Source of the DNA: Sclerotiophoma versabilis | Taxonomy: Eukaryota; Ascomycota; Dothideomycetes; Pleosporales; Didymellaceae | DNA: 64,000 nucleotides | Direction: 5' to 3' | NCBI GenBank assembly: GCA_012274445.1 | Contig: JAAROD010000095.1 | Location: 1,240,001 to 1,304,000, forward strand | Part shown: piece by piece, positions 11,285-20,312 of the stretch | How the letters are laid out: every line of letters starts with the position of its first letter | Numbering within the stretch: position 1 is the first letter of the stretch | The notes under the pieces: generated by a model | Told to the model about the DNA's origin: nothing | The model's input: only the letters and a program-made list of their open reading frames with translations | Database searches by the model: none | Position numbers and translations under genes: made by a program

Positions 11285-12097
11285 TGTGGGTGTGGAGTGT
11301 GTGACTGAGGTTGGAGAGTGTGATTGAGGTAGAAGGAGGAGTGGAGAGGAAGGAGGAGTAGTGAAGAAGGAGGATAGATGCTGAGGGCAGACAGCGAGCA
11401 GCGACGAAGTTATGTCTTGTCGACGAGCTGCGCGTTCACCGCCCGAGCATGATGTTGGCCATAGCTTCGAGCGTCTGGAGTCCCGCACACGAACATCCAT
11501 CTTGAGCCGCACATTCTACGTTCAAGAAGCCGAGCGCTCCATCCAGCAGTCTCCTCCACACCTCCCCACGCTCCCGCAGAATTCACGCCGACTTTCTCCA
11601 CGCTGTCGACACCTCCATACCACGGCTCTCCCCACGTAGAAGGACTCGGGACCAGAAACACCAACTAAACTCGCTGAACCAGACATCGTCGTCTTCACCT
11701 GCAGATGCTTGGGGCGTCGGCGTGGAGCAAATGTGGGGTTGCGGCGTGCCAGACGCTGGTCGGACCTGGCCACACGGGGAAACCTTCTCCTTTTAGAACG
11801 CCCACCCCGCAGAGATCGACCGCATCGAGCACTCCTCGGCTTCTTGGCACACGTGAAGAAGAAGAGGAAGAAGGCGACTCAACGCCCGTTTTCGTCTCGG
11901 CAAGGCTGCTTGTGTCGGAGTTTCGTTATGGCCTGTGTGTCAGAAAGGCGTTTACGCACTGCGATGTACCTGCAGCACAGAAGTGAAGGCTGGAGAATCT
12001 CCCCACATACGTCATTGCTTTTGTTTATAGAGTATCAACAAATCTTCTACAGCAACGAGTACTCCAAACGGCAAAGCTATCTACAGCTGCAGGATCC
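11285..12097. other. Intergenic: promoter of the Gfo/Idh/MocA gene and 3' end of the polyol dehydrogenase gene
   Basis: 813 bp. The first about 120 bp upstream of the start at 11284 is a purine-rich stretch on the + strand (a pyrimidine-rich leader on the coding strand). Frames through here show no family features. No RNA gene is recognised. Confidence 0.45.
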
Positions 12098-13449
12098 TCA
12101 CAAGTCCGCCTTCTCCTCGCCAGTCTCGAGCACGACCTTGATGACCAGGTTGCCATTGTCGTCCTTTGTCTTGCCAGCCATCTCGAACGCCTCGTCGGCT
12201 GCCTCAAGACCCTTGAACCTGTGTGTGACAAGTTTCGAGAAGTCGGGATACTCTGGCCCCTTCTTCGACACGACCTCAATGCCGGTTGGGTATGTGTTTG
12301 CGTACCTGAACACGCCGAGGATGTCAACCTCGCGGAGTGCCGCAGCGGAGACAGGTAGAGTCTGGATCGGTGTTCCCATACCGATGAGCAACATCTTACC
12401 TCCCGGTCGAGTGGCCTATCTCGTGTCAGCAACTATCCAGCGTTGGGGAAGGGACTGCGCACGTATATTGATGCCTGCACACATGATGGTACACCAGTGC
12501 ATTCAAACGTAGCATCGACCTCGCCAATCTCTCCAGCACTACCCTTTGGCGTCTTTCCAATAGCGGCAGCTGTCTCTCTCGCGATATCAAGCTGCTCCTC
12601 GATCGTGCTGCCGCGCTTCATCGGTACTGTGAAAGCTCGGTCGGCAAAGTAGTTCTTGACGGCAAAATCGACTCGCCCTTGGTCAATGTCTGCAATGACA
12701 ACTGTACTGGCGCCAGAGATCTTCGCCATTGCAGCGACCAACAGGCCTACGGCGCCTGCACCAAAGACCAACACTGTCGCACCAGCTTGCAGCTGCGCTC
12801 TCTTCGCTGCTTGGATCGCTACGCTCAAAGGCTCTAATAGCGCACCAAGATCAAGCGACATGTCCTCAGGTAACCTATGCCAGTCAGCACATCTCAAATC
12901 AGAAGCTTCGTTCGAACCCACTTGTGACACCACGCTGCAGGGTGATTGATCCTGTCCTGCAGCGTCCCTTGTGCATGTGGGAAGCTCTTGGCACTACTCC
13001 TGAACCTCATGCTCTTGCAAATATTGTACCTCCCCTCTTTGCACCTCTCACAAGCCTCGCAAGGTTGACCGACTTCCAGTGCCACTTTGTCTCCAACACT
13101 GAAGTTCTTGACATCTGACCCAACACTAACAACTACACCGGCAGACTCGTGGCCAAGCGAAAGCGGCTCTTGCACGATAATGTCGCCATTGCGGTTATGC
13201 CTGTAGTAATGGAGATCTGAACCGCAGAGCCCTGTGGAGCGAATGCTGACCTGAAGCTCTGTCGGGCCTGGAGGGTAGATCGAGCGTGATTCCTGGGCTT
13301 GGATTAGCCGTTGCTTACAGCGATTTTTGAATCGTGCGACTTACGATTCTCAAGTCTTTCGCGCCGTGCAGGACAGACGCGCGAATTTGCTGCTGGCTGG
13401 ACGTATCTGGCTTACTCTCTGTCGCCGTTTGGGTGTGAGTTGCGCACAT
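12098..13449 (-). CDS. Zinc-dependent polyol/L-idonate-type dehydrogenase (sorbitol dehydrogenase-like MDR)
   Basis: Four exons (13345-13449, 12922-13292, 12463-12874, 12098-12415) give 401 residues. Catalytic zinc ligands are C58 (GLCGSDLHYY) and H83-E84 (SLGHES). Structural-zinc cysteines are C113, C116, C119 and C127. The block ending NHPAAWCHK resembles the sorbitol, xylitol and L-arabinitol dehydrogenase branch, and GAGAVG is the NAD-binding turn. These enzymes oxidise secondary alcohols of polyols or aldonates with NAD. Beside myo-inositol oxygenase and an SDR of 5-ketogluconate-reductase type, an L-idonate 5-dehydrogenase or L-gulonate-oxidising role is attractive, but this is inference; xylitol or sorbitol dehydrogenase is the main alternative. 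It is divergent from the SDR gene across 485 bp. Confidence 0.9.
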
Positions 13450-13934
13450 GGTGAACTCGTTGCGCAGAACAAAGTAACTAATGGAGAATTGTCAGGGGTC
13501 TGTTTTTCTCAGAAGGTCAAGAACAGCGATTGTCGTAGAAGTATAATGGAGGAGAACAGCTTATGCCCAGACCCATCTCGCCATCCCACGGAAAACTATT
13601 AGGCGCATGCGGCGAGCTTTACCCAGAAGCACACGATCGTGGAGACAGCTTCCCACTTCGGCATTTGTTGTCCCGCATCATTGTCGCGCGTCGGCGTTTG
13701 AAAATGTGGGGTCGCGTTCCGAGCGCTTTCCGAGTGTCGACCAGGCTTGCAGCATGATGCGCTGGGATTGAAGTGCCGCGGGCTTTCCCTGCCAGATAAT
13801 CTCTCAGTCAATACTTACGTCGGACTGCTCCGTCTAAGGTGAATTTCAAATCTATTCAGGTCAGGTTTCTCTTGCAACTCAATTCCGAGCACGAGAGCGT
13901 CATTCCCATCACCACCAGAGGTTTAGCAAGAACA
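13450..13934. promoter_or_regulatory. Divergent promoter, polyol dehydrogenase / SDR
   Basis: 485 bp between two divergent start codons, a layout suited to co-regulation of the two enzymes. I could not identify a specific binding site. Short frames here are not supported as genes. Confidence 0.45.
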
Positions 13935-14778
13935 ATGTCCACCGTACAGCAGCTTTACTCCCTCGAGGGCCAGACAGCCCTCGTCACAGGAGGTACACGA
14001 GGAATTGGTCAGTCTATGGCCATTGCTCTTGCCGAAGCAGGAGCAGATATCCTGCTCGTCCAGGTACGATCAGATTTGGAATTCCCAGCCCCTCCACCGC
14101 CTTACTAACAAACCCCAGCGCGACGAGTCGAACCAACAAACAAAGCAAGCCATCGAGAAACTCGGCCGCAAAGCAACGATTTACACCGCAGACCTATCCT
14201 CCAACGACTCTGTCACCCAGCTCACACCCAAAATCCTCGCCGATGGCCACAGAATCCACATTTTGCTCAACTGCGGCGGCATTCAGAAGCGGCACCCCGC
14301 GCACCAGTTCCCAGACAGCGACTGGAACGCCGTGCTGCAAGTAAATCTCACCAGTGTATTCACTCTATGCCGCGATGTAGGTGCACACATGCTCGAGCAG
14401 CCCGCAGACCTGCCGCTCAAGCGCCGTGGCTCTGTTATCAACGTAGCCTCCCTTCTCACCTTCCAAGGTGGTATTACGGTCCCTGCGTACGCTGCATCAA
14501 AGGGCGGTGTTGGACAGCTCACCAAGGCTTTGAGTAATGAGTGGGCCAGCAAAGGTGTTAGTGTAAATGCGATTGCGCCGGGGTATATTGCGACGGATAT
14601 GAACGAGGCGCTGATCAAGGATGAGAAGCGCGCAGAAAGCATCTTGAGCAGGATTCCCGCAGGCAGGTGGGGAAGTCCCGAGGATTTCAAGGGTGCGGTG
14701 CTGTTCTTGGGGAGTGCGGCGAGCGCGTATGTATCAGGGGAGGTGTTGACTGTTGACGGTGGTTGGATGGGCAGGTAG
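13935..14778 (+). CDS. KduD/IdnO-like short-chain dehydrogenase (sugar-acid ketoreductase)
   Basis: Two exons (intron 14064-14118, with a clear branch-site sequence CTAAC) give 262 residues. The cofactor motif TGGTRGIG is at residues 18-25. The catalytic set is N119, S154, Y167 and K171. The GIQKRHP segment (98-103) and the INVASLLTFQGG block are typical of 2-deoxy-D-gluconate 3-dehydrogenase (KduD) and 5-keto-D-gluconate reductase (IdnO) relatives; the C-terminus VDGGWMGR fits the same branch. The usual NNAG motif reads NCGG here, an unusual change next to the active site. A fungal NADPH-dependent 5-keto-D-gluconate reductase is known in the D-glucuronate pathway, and this gene is a candidate given its neighbours. 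Family is secure; substrate is inferred. Confidence 0.9.
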
Positions 14779-15063
14779 ATGTAGAATTGCTATAGACCAT
14801 TATTCGTTACATAGGTCTAAGTTGTGCAATTGGACATGTAGGCTTCTACCAGGCTATGACAGAGCTGCAGTGTGAGTGGTTCCAGTTCAGATTCGTCACA
14901 TGCAATATTGAAGCATTTTTGCATAGAGAATGCGTTCGCAGCAAGGTACGTCACATCACCAAAGACACCAGAAAAGCACTCAGTATAACGTAACAAATTC
15001 TTCGTTCAAGTCATAACCTTTTGTCTATCTCGGGTATACCTCTCACAGCCTCCTCCCAGCAAA

Positions 15064-16124
15064 TCAACCAGACAGGTCAATGCCGCCAGGCTTGTCAGCA
15101 AAGCCGACATCGACGCCAAACGGAGGGTAGACATATCTTGTAGGACCGTTCTTCTTCTGGACGGCCTCAAGGTTCTCGATGTCCTCCTTATCGAGCGAGA
15201 TAAGCTTGCGGTTCTCGTCAATGCGCGACGGTGTCACAGACTTGGCGAGAACAGAGGAGTTGCGTGCCAGGTGATAGGAGAGCAGAACGGTAGCAGGAGA
15301 AACATCGTGCTTCTTTGCGACGGCGATGACGCCCTCGTCTTTGAAGAGAGGTGAGCCTGTGCTGCCGAGCGGGCTGTAGGCGGTGATATGGATGCCCTTC
15401 TCCTTGCAGAAGTCGACGATCTCCTGCTGGGGTAGCAGAGGGTGGTTTTCGATCTGGTTGGCGGCGGGGACGATGGAGGCCTTTGCAAGCAGCTTCTCGA
15501 GGTACTTAACCGAGTAGTTGGCAACACCGATGGCCTTGACCTTCTCGGGGTGGGTCTGGATCAGCTTCTCGAGGTTCTTCCATGCGTCGACGTGCGTAAT
15601 GGAGCGGTCGATGTCACGGCTGCCATCCTCAAGCTTGGGGAAGAGGGGGTGGTTTCCTGCGAGAGTCAGCAAAAGTACTCATAAGGACTATTGTGGTACT
15701 CACCATTGGGGTTCATGGGCACTGGCCAGTGCATGAGATAGAGGTCGACGTAGGGTGTCTTCAGCAGATCCAAGCTCTTCTGAAGGCCCTCCTCAACGCG
15801 GGTATGGAATGTGCACCAGAGCTTGCTGGTAATAAACAGGTCCTCGCGCTTCACGACGCCACGTGAGATTACATCCTGAAGAGCCTCGCCAACCTCATCC
15901 TCGTTCTGGTAGCAGTAGGCGCAGTCAATGTGCCTGTAGCCGCCCTCAATGGCGTGGATGACAGCCTTCTTGACCTCACCAGGTGCAGACTGCCACGTTC
16001 CCAGGCCGAGTGCGGGGATTGTGGCGCCAGTGTTGAGGGGGATTGCGGTGTTCATGTTGGGCTGTGGATTGAGGACAGAGTCAGGAGTAGCTTTGAGAAT
16101 GAACTTCGAGAGGGCGGGATTCAT
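15064..16124 (-). CDS. Aldo-keto reductase (candidate D-glucuronate reductase)
   Basis: Two exons (15704-16124 and 15064-15656; intron 15657-15703) give 337 residues from the ATG at 16124; an internal ATG at 16055 gives the family-typical start and is a real alternative. The AKR tetrad is present: D67, Y72 (DCAYCYQNE), K101 (ITSKLW) and H132 (LMHWP). The NADP-phosphate region is in the C-terminal portion (LAKSVTPSRI). AKRs of this class reduce aldoses and uronic acids with NADPH. The adjacent divergent gene is myo-inositol oxygenase, whose product is D-glucuronate, so reduction of D-glucuronate to L-gulonate is the natural hypothesis. Glycerol or general aldehyde reductase activity cannot be excluded from sequence. 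Confidence 0.9.
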
Positions 16125-17071
16125 GACGGCACTGGGTATATGTATCTAATATGGCGGGACGTAGTATGGGGGTCCAGTGCTTGGTATGGCCACGCCATAG
16201 CTACCCTTCTCCGTTCTGGGGTAGGTACCAGCCGACGTCAGTTGTGATTGATGAGATTAATTCTTCCGAATTCCGAAGGCGGGGCATTGGCGGGGCAATT
16301 GAGCAGGGCAGAGCCCGTTGAACGCTGGAAAAACGTTGATGCGCGCCGCTACGGCTACAATTGCGGAAAAGTTTTCAGGAGGCTGAAGCATGCCGAGTAG
16401 ATGTCCTTGCCTCATTCGTGTCTGTCGGGGAAGTCTCGACCGAAGTGTAGTCAGCAGCCACGTGACCTGCATTTTGCTTGGTTTTCGTCATCACGCAGCA
16501 CTCCCGCATGATCAACGCCCGCTCAACAACCGGCACTAGCGTCTGGGCGTTTGGGGGAGCGGCGAGAATTACTCTGTCTGATCTCAAACCGGCTACTCCA
16601 CATTGACGACACACTCAGGGTCCACAAGCCGCTCGATGATGTGAAGGCTAAGCAAAAGCCAACCAACCACCTGCCACATATTTCTGCTGCAGCTCGGTCA
16701 GCCCTGGTTTCCAGAACCCCAGATCTCTCATCTGCGATCTGAGGCGCGGGCAGAATTTCCCCGCATTCTACTTTCAGCTCTCCATCGCGGGGAGTTCTCG
16801 TTTCTGTGGACCTGAGATGGAGAGTGAGAATTCTCTATGCATAGGGAGGCTGCTTCTGGACATGGTGATGCTACTGAACTTAGAAAGAACTCGCCGATGT
16901 AGGCTGAAGTAACAGAGGATAAGTACTTTCACTCTGCGCGCCACCATCTCAGCATCAACAACAACTCATTCAAGCCTTGCCAATTCATTCCATCTTCAAA
17001 CCTCACCATCATCACTTGAAGAGTTCGGCGAGAGCACACGCCTAACAACCCACTCACATACACACATCACG
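16125..17071. promoter_or_regulatory. Divergent promoter, aldo-keto reductase / MIOX
   Basis: 947 bp between divergent genes. It holds an inverted pair of GCGGGG-type (CreA-like) sites at 16757-16793. The MIOX leader just upstream of 17072 is rich in CA and TC, as expected of a fungal 5' UTR. No gene is supported. Confidence 0.5.
16757..16793. promoter_or_regulatory. Inverted pair of CreA-like GCGGGG sites upstream of MIOX
   Basis: TTCCCCGC at 16757-16764 and GCGGGGA at 16787-16793 form a perfect 7-base inverted repeat with 22 bases between the arms. Each arm contains GCGGGG, which fits the SYGGRG consensus of the carbon catabolite repressor CreA. The pair lies about 280-315 bp before the MIOX start. 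Glucose repression of the cluster is inference. Confidence 0.35.
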
Positions 17072-18052
17072 ATGGCACCAGGCGCTATCTTCGAGGAGCC
17101 CAACGTGGCTGAGAACTTCAACGACCACCGCGATGGTCTTGCTCTCGAGGCTACATCAGACGCAATTGACGATGTCAATGTCCTCAAGGCCGCCATGAAG
17201 GTCAAGCAGGGCACCGCCACACAGGAGGAGAAGGACATCTATGCCCAGTCCCAATTCGACTCAGAGAAGGATAAGACACAATTCCGCCAATACGAGGAGG
17301 CATGCGACCGCGTCAAGAACTTCTACCGCGAGCAGCACGAGAAGCAGACCGTCGCCTACAACCTGAAGGCCCGAAACCACTTCCACGGCAAGACCCGTGC
17401 TGAGATGACCATCTGGGAAGCCATGGAGAAGCTCAACACACTCATTGACGAATCAGACCCTGACACATCCCTCTCCCAGATCGACCACCTGCTCCAGTCC
17501 GCTGAGGCCATCCGCCGCGACGGCAAGCCTCGTTGGTTCCAGCTCGTCGGTCTCATCCACGACCTCGGCAAGCTCCTGTTCTTCTACGACGCCCAGGGTC
17601 AGTGGGACGTTGTCGGCGACACATTCCCTGTCGGCTGCGCCTTCGACAAGCGCATCATCTACCCTGACACTTTCAAGGGCAACCCAGACTACAACAACGA
17701 GATCTACAGCACCGAGCACGGCATCTACGTACCTGGTTGCGGTCTTGACAATGTCATGCTGTCCTGGGGTCACGACGAATACCTCTACCACATTATGAAG
17801 GACCAGTCAACCATTCCTGATGAGGGTCTGGCTATGATCCGTTACCACTCTTTCTACCCCTGGCACAAGGAGAACGCCTACAGGTGGATGATGAACGAGA
17901 AGGACCACAAGATGCTCGAGGCTGTCAGGGCTTTCAACCCTTACGATCTGTACAGCAAGTCCGACGATATCCCCAAGGTTGAGGACCTCAAGGAGTACTA
18001 CCTTGGCATTATTGATGAGTACATTGGCAAGGACAAAAAGATCAAGTGGTAG
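17072..18052 (+). CDS. MIOX: Myo-inositol oxygenase
   Basis: Intronless, 326 residues. It converts myo-inositol plus O2 to D-glucuronate through a di-iron centre. All six iron ligands are present with the known spacing: H139, H163, D164 (the IHDLGK motif), H234 (SWGHDEY), H259 (IRYHSFYPWH) and D292 (NPYDLYSK). The length matches fungal and plant enzymes with an extended N-terminus. It is the last gene in a run of five oxidoreductases and is divergent from an aldo-keto reductase that could use its product. Inositol can serve as a carbon source in many fungi, and this gene is the strongest anchor for the function of the cluster. Confidence 0.97.
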   Translation: MAPGAIFEEPNVAENFNDHRDGLALEATSDAIDDVNVLKAAMKVKQGTATQEEKDIYAQSQFDSEKDKTQFRQYEEACDRVKNFYREQHEKQTVAYNLKARNHFHGKTRAEMTIWEAMEKLNTLIDESDPDTSLSQIDHLLQSAEAIRRDGKPRWFQLVGLIHDLGKLLFFYDAQGQWDVVGDTFPVGCAFDKRIIYPDTFKGNPDYNNEIYSTEHGIYVPGCGLDNVMLSWGHDEYLYHIMKDQSTIPDEGLAMIRYHSFYPWHKENAYRWMMNEKDHKMLEAVRAFNPYDLYSKSDDIPKVEDLKEYYLGIIDEYIGKDKKIKW

Positions 18053-18817
18053 ATGGTTTTTGGTTTCTATAGAATTTTGCATGATTTGATAATGATACAT
18101 AGCGATGCGGAGAGCCAAGAGGCCCGCAAATGAATGAATCTTTTCCACATTCTCACGTCAAGTTCCGACACTCCAAGTAGTATGAGAGATCCGACTTTTG
18201 AAATCGCAATGTTGCCCGTGCCTGATCAATCGAGAATCAATTTTGTCTCACCCGATGGAACATCTCGAAAATTTCCAAGTGGTGTTCTGCGACACTGATC
18301 ATGTTTTCTCCACGACTCGATGTCACATGTTCCGCTTCATAATCGACGGGGTTGTGCAGTGCAGTGCCAAGATAGCTACTACTGACACGTATACGGTAGC
18401 CCCACCGTAGTGGCTCCTTGATCCATTAGTCTGCTGCTGGTATACTCCTTGACCTTCCCTGACGCCGCAGGAGGGCGTAAATGAGGCTGTGCTGGCCACG
18501 TCATTTGTACTTCCCGTCTCAGCTTTCCAGTGCGGACAGCATCCCAGCAACATTCTAGGCACGAGCCTTCGCAGACCGAACTACAGAGTCGCTGTTTGCT
18601 TCGAAGCCGATCGTATACCCATTGCCTCGATTCCGGCTCTCCGGGGTTACTGAAAAAAGATTGGATGCGTAACATGGAGCTCCGTAGACTAAATGGAAGT
18701 GACCGGAGTTCGACAGCCTCGAAATTGAAAAGGCGAAGCCTTCAATATGAGCATCCCAACGATGTATCTCGCCGCTCCAAACAAATCAGAGAGTTCGCCT
18801 ATCCCAAATGAACCTGA
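18053..18817. other. Intergenic downstream of MIOX
   Basis: No supported gene. A frame at 18530-18811 has the same phase as the gene relic that follows and may be its decayed upstream part, but it shows no recognisable motif. Confidence 0.35.
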
Positions 18818-20169
18818 AGTACCATCAGGATGCACCCTCAAGCAGCCCAGCTTTGGCAAAAAAAGCTGTTGGAATACCTTCACAATCGACTTGTACAGCC
18901 TCCAGATCTTGAGCTCAACTGGCCCGAACAGGGCCAACATGTCCTCTTTAAGGGCAGAGAAGAGCCACTTTTGCGGGTTTTAGCCTTTGTTGATTTGAGC
19001 TGTGTTGAAGTCCGCGATGAAGTTCTTTGCAAACAAATTGCTTTGGCATGAAAGACAATCAAGCCCGGCAAGGCAACGATAGACTACCTTTTACACGAAG
19101 ATCTCCATCTACAGACATTCGGTACTCCCAAATTCTTCAATTGGTTGAGTCTTACTCACAAGCCTCGAAGTCCTCCATCTTGATGTAACCCGTCGCAGAC
19201 TGCCACCTGGGAGAATGCCTGTACAGCATTTCGAACACCCAGCGCTCCTAAGCTGCCTAAGCCTCACAATGAAGTTTTCTAGCATCAAAGTTACATTGCA
19301 TGACGTCTGCATTGGCCTTCATCCATCAAAATGTCACGAACCATCCGGACAGTAAGCCGAGCAAAACAGCCTTATCAAGAAGGTACCTGCCGATCCACTT
19401 CGTTGGCAACCTTTTTCAACTAACTTTGGGATCAAGTGTCGGTGGTCACGCCAAACACGCAGCTGATAAATACATGGACCCCCTGTTATTGCGCCCACAG
19501 AAGGGGCTGAATGCCCGCATATCCCAAGCATCAGACATCGTCTCTCTGGAGTGAATCTTCATCGAAGTCCTGGTAGCATACTCCGTTCATGCTCTACAAG
19601 TGATCTTTGACTGTCTCGGCGCAGACTACTGGCAAAACACGGTTGGACTATCAGACCTTCGTACCTACAGCTACCTCAAGCTCATTGATCTCGACTGTGG
19701 ACGGATGAAAAATTGGGTCGATGAAGCCTTATGGCCCAGCATGCAGGGACACATCAATAGGGCTTGTGCGATTTTGTTGAGCTTCGTTGCTAAGAGGACA
19801 GAACATTATCCGAGAACGCGACCAGGCGCATCGGAAACTGGAGCAGCTTTCAGATGCTTGTCAGATAACGACCCTTTCCGGGCTTGGCTTTGTTGGGACT
19901 AAGCCGCCAAGCCTTGTGTCGTTTGCCAGGAGGAGCAGAACACTGAGCCCGCTTCGGGGCTGACTGTGGCTGCTTCGAGATATGAGGGAGCATGGAGAAG
20001 TTCATCGATAGACTCCAATAATTTATGTACCGCCCAGAATCTATATGAAGTGTTAAATGGGCCCACCGCTTCAAGGGATCAAGCGATCGACCAGGTATTT
20101 CTTACGTTGGCAAAGTTTAGACCGGTGCTCCATTTGAACCGAGGTGATGAAAAACGTTGCGGTATCTGA
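18818..20169 (+). pseudogene. Decayed gene relic, family not recognised
   Basis: One frame runs from 18818 to about 19237 with stops only at 19049-19051 and 19181-19183. A second frame runs from 19300 to 20169 (about 290 codons) with stops only at 19552-19554 and 19900-19902. Stretches such as EYLHNRLVQPPDLELNWPEQ and DYLLHEDLHLQTFGTPKFF read like folded protein, not random frame. The four interrupting stops (three TGA, one TAA) could each come from an arginine, tryptophan or glutamine codon by a single C-to-T or G-to-A change. That fits RIP-like or ordinary decay. I do not recognise the family. The alternative, chance open frames, cannot be excluded without a database search. Confidence 0.35.
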
Positions 20170-20312
20170 CGTCGATGGTATTTACCAAAACCATAATAGT
20201 CAATGTCGAGCGATGACATGCAGCCCATCTGAGCCTCTTCGTTGATTTCATTGTCTATGTTTTGTATCGTGCGCATCGTGAAGTCCTTTTTCTCGTCATC
20301 TTTGACATCTCT

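Noticed and set aside
11709..12512. 267-codon plus-strand frame
   Set aside because: It runs from intergenic DNA into the antisense of the last exons of the polyol dehydrogenase; Arg-rich random-looking translation.
10132..18052. Secondary-metabolite cluster
   Set aside because: No polyketide synthase, NRPS, terpene or P450 gene is present; the enzymes are primary-metabolism oxidoreductases.
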